A stretch of DNA of 64,000 nucleotides from Prinsepia uniflora (taxonomy: Eukaryota > Streptophyta > Magnoliopsida > Rosales > Rosaceae), in contig CM064863.1 in NCBI GenBank assembly GCA_032719365.1, forward strand, positions 22,701,137 through 22,765,136, written 5' to 3'. The position numbers and the translations under genes were made by a program. Shown here piece by piece: positions 57,540-64,000 of the stretch. Positions within the stretch are counted from its first letter, which is position 1, and the number at the start of each line of letters is the position of its first letter. The notes under the pieces were generated by a model. The model had not been told where the DNA came from. It worked only from the letters and a program-made list of their open reading frames with translations, and made no database searches.

Positions 57540-60272
57540 TGTAACAACCCGTACCTTCGAGAAGGGTATAAATGTAATTTTGTAAAAGATTTGTATAAAA
57601 GGACGATTTTACCCTTGTGAATAGTGCGTCAAAAGTTGACTTTTTGATTTATAGGTTGGATGAGTGTTGACCATTGACCATGACGTAGCTGAGGACGTCA
57701 CGAGTTCGTAGACAGGTGGCATGTCCCATTTGGACAATCAGAGAAAAAGTTATGACGTTCGGAAGATTAAGGGCGTTACCGTAATTTTGATGAATTAGAG
57801 GAAAATGTTGACTTTTTAGTGGACTTGTGATTTTCATGTAGACCGAGGACCCTTAGATAGGTCTCGATGTCCTGAGTACAACGACAGGCGGCACGCTGTC
57901 ATCGGACGTCGGACGAAATAGTTACGGGTCTGGAAAGTTTGAGGGTAAAATGGTAATTTCTAAACCTAGGGGCATTTTGGTCTTTTCGCCTTCAGACCAA
58001 ATTAGATCAGGACAAATGGCTTGAGTGGATTGGGATATTTGTTTTCTGTCCTTAGGAAATTGGACACGTGGGGTCTGCTGGATGGTTCTAGGAAGGCCTA
58101 AAATACACACGGCCATAAATTGTTCAAAGCTTAACCGTGCAATTGGGGATTGAACACAGAAAACAGAGGGGAAGAAGGTGAGAGTGATTGATCGATTCAG
58201 TGTGTGGGTGAGAGGTTTCTGAATTTTGAGAGTGACAAGGAGAAAGGAGTAAGGTCGTGACTGGGTTTTGGGAGTGAGATCGTGTACGGAGACACCGTGG
58301 CCAGAGGATCGATTCTCTGCGAAAACAGAGAGACGGTGAGACAGAGGCGGTAGTTGTGCCGTGTTTTGGTTCCATCCAAGCCAATAGCAAGCTAAGATGA
58401 TTGCAGGGGACTCAGTGAACACCGTAGCACATGGCGGTGCAGACGGCGGAGGAAGAATTGAAGGTATGGTTTGAATCCCCTGTTTTTCCCATTTTCTTCA
58501 TTTCGAAAGTCGTGGATTTTGGGCTAGAGTCGAGGGTTTTGGAGGATAGGGTGAGACTCCTAAAGGTCCCAGGAGTCGTCTGAGTGTGGTGCCATGACGG
58601 GGGAGGACCTGGGTGGCCGGCGACCAAAACAGGGCTCACGGACCGTGTTTTTCGAGGATGAGGACGAGGGGTTTTAGATCGTGACTTCTGGATTTTAGGA
58701 CTGGGTTTGGTTGCAGGGGACTGGACGTAGCTACTGGAATTGGAATGGAGAAGAATGGTGGAGGAACGGAGGAGAACCGGTCACGCCGGTTCAATATAGT
58801 TGAACCGGGTGACTCGAGGTTGACGATGCACTGTAGCAGGCGCGTGAGGCCCACGTGCAGCCAATTTGGACGGCGTGTGGGGGCGCGTGGGGAGGAGTTT
58901 GAGAAATTGTCCAACATCGTTTTGGTTCTAAATGTCATAAGGAATCTATTGGTGCAATTTTCGGGTTAATCAGACGATGTTACGGGATAGTTCGAGGATT
59001 CGGACGGTTTAGGGTTTAAGTTTAAATTACGTATAAATTCCCGGAAATTTGGGAAAATTAGGGTTAGCGTATCTGACGAAATTGTGACCCTATTTGGTGC
59101 TTATTGACAGAACGGGAGACGCCTGAGAAGGTCGAGGAGCGCACGGAGCGCGATTGACACTTTCGAATTCGTGAGTGGACTCTTTCTTTTCTTATGAGCA
59201 TGCCTAGCTGTTTTTATTTATGTTTTATAGTTTAAAGTATGTTTTTAATGCTTGTTAATGATGCTTGCATGTGATTTATACGCTTGCACGTTTTTCGAGA
59301 CATTTTTGGGTTTTGCACGTTTTTTCGAGAAAAAGCGGGATTTCTTATTTTGATGCTATACGTTGGGATTTCAAATTATAATTGCTTTCCGATGGTTATA
59401 AATGGATTATGAAATATGATTCTTGGTAATCACGATTTTCGGTTTAAAAATGTGGAATTCCAGATTTGGGTTCGGAATGACGGTTCTGAACACCGGAAGG
59501 GTTTCAAACCGGGGATTTCGGATTTGGATATGGATTTAGAATTGATTTTAAACTGATTCGGGATTGGATTTGCTGGATCTGGATATTGGGTTTAAAGGCC
59601 CGGATTCTGATTGAAGGGGGACGGGCCCGGATTGAGTTTAAAGACTCGGAAGTTTAAAGACTCGGATATTTACGGTATTACCCCCGTAGGCCTATTGAGT
59701 TTAAAGATTCGGGAGTTTAAAGACTCAGATTACATTTGAGGCTTGGTTGAGTTTAAAGACTCGGATAGACCCAGCAGGTTTGATCGGATTTTGATATTTG
59801 CAGACTTGGTTTTACGATACGATCTTAGCTTACTTATCATACTGTTTTATCTTGTGGTTTTCTGGTACTTAGTTAGGCATGCATATTTTAAAACGGAGGG
59901 AAAAACCTGATTGTTTTCTCTAAATTGTTTTATTCTTAAATCGTGTTTTAAACCTTTTATTTCTTTAGTCCACTCATACTTTTGGTTTTTAACTTACCCT
60001 CCAGGTCGTGGTGATAGCGCTGGGGTGAACGTTGAGGCAGGAATCGAGGCATAGAGCTTACGACGTTCTTCCGTTGCGAGATTAGCCTAGTAGGGTTTTG
60101 TGCCTGTTTTGTATAAACTATGCTCTGAATTACGGTTGTATTATATTTCTCCCTTGTCTGATAGTTATGCTTATGGTTGTGTTGAGGTTATTTTGGTACT
60201 TTAAGTGTGATTGTCAGACGGGAGCAAGGTTCGTCCCGGGTATCGAGGTGATATTTGGGACGGGTCCTGACA
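57540..60272 (+). mobile_element. Solo LTR, 2,733 bp, duplication AGTGA
   Basis: The LTR begins TGTAACAACCCGTACC, ends GGGACGGGTCCTGACA, with AGTGA at 57535-57539 and 60273-60277. Boxes are at 59171-59180 and 59968-59977 (the latter ends CAT). The phrase array is at 59583-59770. It interrupts the right LTR of the Cassandra, whose sequence resumes with GAGCTCCCAAAAGGCC. The 166-residue frame at 57922-58422 is LTR sequence. Confidence 0.95.
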
Positions 60273-61091
60273 AGTGAGCTCCCAAAAGGCCTTGTGATAG
60301 ATAGATGCGTGCCTATACATATAAGCCACTTCACCTTTCCCTCCCCGAGCATTGTGGAGTTGTTCACCGATCTTGCTTTTCCAAGCTCACCGTTCTTGTT
60401 TTTCAAGCTCACGGATCTTGCTCACCGTTCTTGCTTCCAAGATCAGGTCTTACAGGGAACAATTGAGGAGTTGGTGAGAAGCTACAGAACATGATTCATT
60501 GATTTTGGTGGGCTGTAGCTGCAGGAGGAGCAGGTGGCTTCGACGTCTGGAGCGCTAACAAAGGGCAGCAGATCGGCGCACGTGCGCTGGGCAGCATTGG
60601 AAATCTTCATGACGCGCGCACTGAAAGCGGAAGGCACACTTTGGTAGACAACTACTGTTGCGAAATCTAGGTTGGATGACGCCGGCTGGGCCGAGCAATT
60701 CGCTGGGTTGACAAAAGGGGCTCGCGGGCCGTGAGCTTTGCTGAGACTTAGGGCACATTTCTAGGCTGAACAGAAATGGATTTGTGGGCTGCAAATGGAT
60801 TGGGATCTTGGGCAAGAATTTGGGCTGCACATAATGGATTAGGCTTTGCAAATGACTTCAAATTACAAATTAATTAATATAATTTCACCGAATTTCGTCC
60901 ATAATTTCTTCGTTATAATTCCGATCGGGATTATCCTTTCGCAAAAACGCTCCAAATTCAAAGCTTTATTTATTTTTACAAAAATCCCACAAAATATATT
61001 ATTTTCTCCAATTATTTATTATTTTAATATTAAAAGTCAAGTATAAAGGGTATGAAATAATATAAAATAATACTTATTTGAGGAGCTATCA

Positions 61092-63137
61092 AATACCCCC
61101 ACACTTAAACTTTGTTAGTCCTTAGCAAATACTAAAATTAAACTACGAAGTCAAAACAAGTAAACCCTTAACCATTTGTCTCAATATTTCATTATTATGA
61201 TCATGGCATCAAATATTTTCACTTAAAGCATTTAAGCATATGGAATTCAAGAGTTAATACATGATAACAAAATGTTTCAACAAGTAAGATAATGAGTAAA
61301 TATGGTGAAATGGATCTCAACATGAATAAAATAAGTATGAATCAACTCACAAGGATATGTACTTATAAATTCACTCAATTTTTAAAGGTTTGTGTTTGCC
61401 CTGAAAGTATGTGAGAAAAATGCTCACATAATAGAAATAAAGTACTTTTGCAAGATTTCAAACAAACATCGCATGATAAAAATAAAACATACTTACACAA
61501 ATGAACCAAAATCATAAACATACTCAAGTGATTGACTCAACTAATCAAAATTTACCATCTTAAGGATCATAAGGTCTTTATGAAGGTTGTAATAGGGCTA
61601 AGTTTAGAGGCAAGGAAAATATAGGATAAGTGGTACTCAAATTCGTTCCAAAACTCAATAGACTCCCAAAACGTATCATAACTACCTAACCTTAGTGCAA
61701 TGCCATCAATAATCCATCCCTTCGAGCATTGGCCTAATTTCATCATGTTGGGCCTCGAATTCATTCTTGGTGTCGGATTTACAAATATACGACTTAACTC
61801 AAACATTACATAATCAAACCTTATTACCTTGATAGAGACTCAGACTTTTTTTTTCTTTTTTTTTAATTAATAATAATTTTTTGATTTTTTTTCTTTTCAT
61901 ATATCAAGACAATAACATGTGTCAATAATACAACAATATTTGAGTAAGTAAATCCACATAATACACATAAAAATCTTCAAATCATCATTTTTTTTTTCTT
62001 CACACTATCTTCATGTCTTCAACTGAGTCCTTGGAATAAGGGTAAAGGATGTTTATACTAAGTTCAAGTGTTTAAATAATCATGGTGATGAAAGAAAGGC
62101 TTAAATGTTGGCTCAAAAGGGTTAAAACTAAGGGAGTCATAGCTTGTGAGCACAAAATAGGGAACATGGATGTTGAATTTATGGTGTTAACCCTAATTCC
62201 TTAATCATGTCCAAAATTAGAGAGTTTATTGATTTAAAAGTTTTGAAAATCACATAGAATAAGTACTCTAGAGTTCATTAAAAGTTATGGCAAGTAGTTA
62301 TGTGGAATATGTATATTAATTTAAACAAAGAACTTATGAATCGTTCATCAAAGATGTATATAAAGTTCTAAAGCTCACATAAGGTTCAAATGATTCATAC
62401 TTATCTTATCATGCTCGTTTATATACCAGTTTACATGCATTATCTACAAGTTATAAAACTTAATCACAAAGTATTAACAAACGAATTCAAGTTGTGGTGA
62501 TCATCTTTTAGCCATAACATATTTAATTCCCTTCATTTACATCATTGACAGGTTCAAGGGCAACTTAATACTCGTAAAAACACTAAATTAAAACAAAAAG
62601 ACTCAAAGAAAGCAATAAAAACTCGATTTTTTTTTACTTTTTTTTAAAAAATTTTATAAAACAATTTTATTACACAATTAAAATTGTAAATCACTCCCCC
62701 ACACTTAAATTCTACATTGTCCTCAATGTAGGCAAATATGAAATAATTGAACATGGAATTGAAGTAAGGAAGAGAATTTACGAAAATAAAGCAAGAAAAC
62801 AATGAATAAAAAAATAAAAAAGAGTGAAGGGTTGAAAGATAGCAAATCTGCGTTGATGATTTCTTCGCATCTCGGAAACACATTGGTTTGCCTCTCAACA
62901 AGTGCTTGAAGTTTAATGTCCATTCAGCCTAGACCAAAATGCAAGTTATTTAGTTAGAAATGCATGTTTGTCATGAATGCAAGTTAGAGATGCAAATTTA
63001 AATTAAAGATGCAATGCAAGTTAGAATGAAATATGCAAGTTAGTTAAATTAAAGATGCAAGTTAAAATTTTCATGACAAGTAATGTAAGTTCAGATATAA
63101 AAAAATGTAAAAAGGTGTAAAAAAAATATATCTACAT
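61092..63137 (-). other. Non-coding interior of the Tat-like element
   Basis: Two kilobases of A+T-rich sequence without a recognisable frame, probably the long 3' spacer between pol and the 3' LTR in Tat/Athila elements. The polypurine tract AAGTGTGGGGGT is at 61095-61106 on the minus strand. A second AAGTGTGGGGG is at about 62695-62705, next to the perfect inverted repeat CTACATTG/CAATGTAG at 62712-62731. That motif, near TTTAAGTGTGGGGG, is familiar from such elements. Confidence 0.6.
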
Positions 63138-64000
63138 TGTAACGACCCGTCCCGAGAGCCGGGATTAGTAAAGTGATTAGTGACTGATTAGTGAGCTTAA
63201 TTGGTGTTTAGTTGGTTACTTTAGGCCCGTTAGTGCGAAATGACGATTTTGCCCCTAGGTTGGGCAAATTGTGGACTTTGGGTTCGGGCGGTCAATTGGA
63301 CATTTACCGATGACCGTGACATAGTTCGGGACGTCACGAGTCCGTAGACAGGTGGCACGCCCGATTCCGACATCCGAGGAGGAAGTTATGATGTTCAGAA
63401 GGTTGAGGGCATTATCGTAATTTGGTAAAAAATAGGGGGAAACGTTGACTTTTTTCTAGACTTGTCAGTTTCACGTAGACCGACGACCGTTAGGTAGATC
63501 TCTTCGACCTGAATCCAACGACAGGTGGCATGCCTTCATCGGACGTCGGACGAGCGAGATATGGGTCTAGAACGACAAGGGTAAAACGGTAATTTAATTC
63601 ACAAGTGGGGGCATTTTGGTCTTTTGGTGCATTGGGATTTGGTCCAATCAGATAAGGCCAAGTGTACAGGGGAGATTGGGATATTTTGAGTTTGGCCATT
63701 GGATGGAGGACACGTGCAGTGTGTGTAGTGGTTTCTACAAGGTGCACGGTGTGTGTGTTTTAAACCTGTGCAGAGTGTGTGTATCGTGTTCGAAGAAGAG
63801 AGAAACAGAGTGAGATTTGAGAAGCAGAGTGTGTGTGTGTGTTTTAAACCTGTGAAGGGCGGTGTGAGGTGCTGTGTTTTGGTGAGTGAAAGTAGAGATT
63901 AAGTGAGACCTGAAGAGTGAGTTGGAGTGAGAGATTTGTGAGGAAAACTGGTGTGAGGTGAAGGGTGAATTCTCAGGGAAACAGAGAGGGTGTTTGGTGG
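63138..64000 (+). mobile_element. 5' part of another long LTR, running out of the window
   Basis: It starts TGTAACGACCCGTCCCGAG and follows the usual order (GACGATTTTGCCCCTAG, GGACGTCACGAGTCCGTAG, GAGGAAGTTATGATG). It is closest to the 46126 LTR by eye. The 3' part, and whether it is solo, cannot be seen. A (GT)n run is near 63828-63842. Confidence 0.9.

Larger units (their letters stand above)
53019..60454 (-). mobile_element. Second Cassandra TRIM, both LTRs broken by solo LTRs
   Basis: Left LTR: 53019-53330 and 57275-57302. Interior: 57303-57372, with a polypurine tract (57303-57315) and Met primer site GCTCTGATACCA (57358-57369, read reversed). Right LTR: 57373-57539 and 60278-60454. 5S-like blocks (AGTTAAG, GATGGGTGACC, reversed) are at about 53101-53165 and 57455-57520. 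It is older than the copy at 28910, with several substitutions between LTRs. The flanks GTGAG and GGGAA match at only three of five positions, so no clean duplication is seen. Confidence 0.9.
51507..61091 (-). repeat. 3' LTR of the Tat-like element, split by a Cassandra
   Basis: The pieces are 51507-53018 and 60455-61091, about 2.15 kb in all. It holds an AAAGAATAAATGAATT-type tandem run (about 51655-51785), a G-rich tract (51786-51832) and a TATA box (52844-52853, minus). Its base composition, strongly A-rich on the plus strand, differs from the chromovirus LTRs around it. No gene. Confidence 0.7.
51507..63137 (-). mobile_element. Tat/Athila-like gypsy element, minus strand, right side missing
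   Basis: The minus-strand LTR starts TGATAGCTCC (at 61091) and ends GGGCGTTATCA (at 51507). Next to its start is TTTAAGTGTGGGGGTATT, a polypurine tract typical of the Tat/Athila lineages, in a long A+T-rich non-coding interior with a second TTTAAGTGTGGGGG. This LTR is therefore the 3' LTR. The interior runs to 63137, where a plus-strand LTR cuts in; pol and the 5' LTR are not in the window. The lineage assignment is inference from these motifs only. Confidence 0.65.

Noticed and set aside
57922..58422. 166-residue open frame, minus strand
   Set aside because: It lies entirely inside the solo LTR 57540-60272, shows no domain, and is broken in the corresponding parts of related LTRs.
53014..60459. 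Target duplication for the second Cassandra (GTGAG / GGGAA)
   Set aside because: Only three of five bases agree, too weak to claim; the true duplication may have mutated.

Overview
This is a plant nuclear window, probably eudicot, made almost entirely of transposable elements. I found no intact host gene, rRNA gene, tRNA gene or CRISPR array. The evidence for a plant is: Ty3/gypsy elements with very long LTRs (about 1.8-3.2 kb) opening TGTAACGACCCG and closing GGGTCCTGACA, next to initiator-Met tRNA primer sites; Cassandra-type TRIMs carrying 5S-rRNA-like LTRs; an L1-type LINE; and an intron-containing Ptta/En/Spm-type (CACTA) transposase remnant. The gypsy elements look like chromoviruses of the Del/Tekay type: gag with a zinc knuckle, protease, RT, RNase H, integrase, a decayed chromodomain-like tail, and long LTRs. 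This lineage call is inference from family knowledge.

Layout. 1-3452: three minus-strand LTR pieces. 3453-18130: a decayed plus-strand gypsy element. Its RT gene is interrupted after codon IEA by a second, minus-strand gypsy element (5541-13499, duplication GAGGC). That element's 5' LTR holds a solo LTR (8772-11887, duplication CTTTA). 18131-18585: start of a LINE. 18581-26386: an LTR element whose 1.05-kb interior is non-coding (LARD-like); its 3' LTR holds a solo LTR (21008-23891, duplication TTTTG). 26387-32030: a third gypsy family, minus strand, with a young Cassandra inside (28910-29635, duplication CACTT). 32031-33195: end of a LINE, holding a PIF/Harbinger-like element. 33196-37563: A+T-rich sequence without genes, then CACTA-type remnants.

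37564-51116 is one plus-strand LTR, now exploded by a solo LTR (38429-41478, TATGA) and by a minus-strand solo LTR (41578-50451, GTGAG). The latter carries two more solo LTRs, 42907-46092 (TCCCC) and 46126-48900 (GTCCG), which landed 33 host bases apart. 51117-51506 is an LTR fragment. 51507-63137 is a minus-strand Tat/Athila-like element whose LTR holds a second Cassandra (53019-60454). Each LTR of that Cassandra is broken by a further solo LTR (53331-57274 and 57540-60272). A last plus-strand LTR runs from 63138 out of the window.

No working pathway is encoded. The interest lies in the history (eight solo LTRs with target duplications, every one inside another LTR) and in the architecture of the long LTRs. 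Nearly every LTR has a GTGAGTGGAC box next to a CATGCATG (RY) motif and, 0.6-1.4 kb away, the inverted box GTCCACTCAC. Between them lie arrays of short hairpin-forming phrases. Upstream is a GC-rich hairpin (GCGCGTGG/CCACGCGC) which in one copy has changed on both arms together. I do not recognise this arrangement from the literature known to me; its function is unknown. All comparisons were made by eye.
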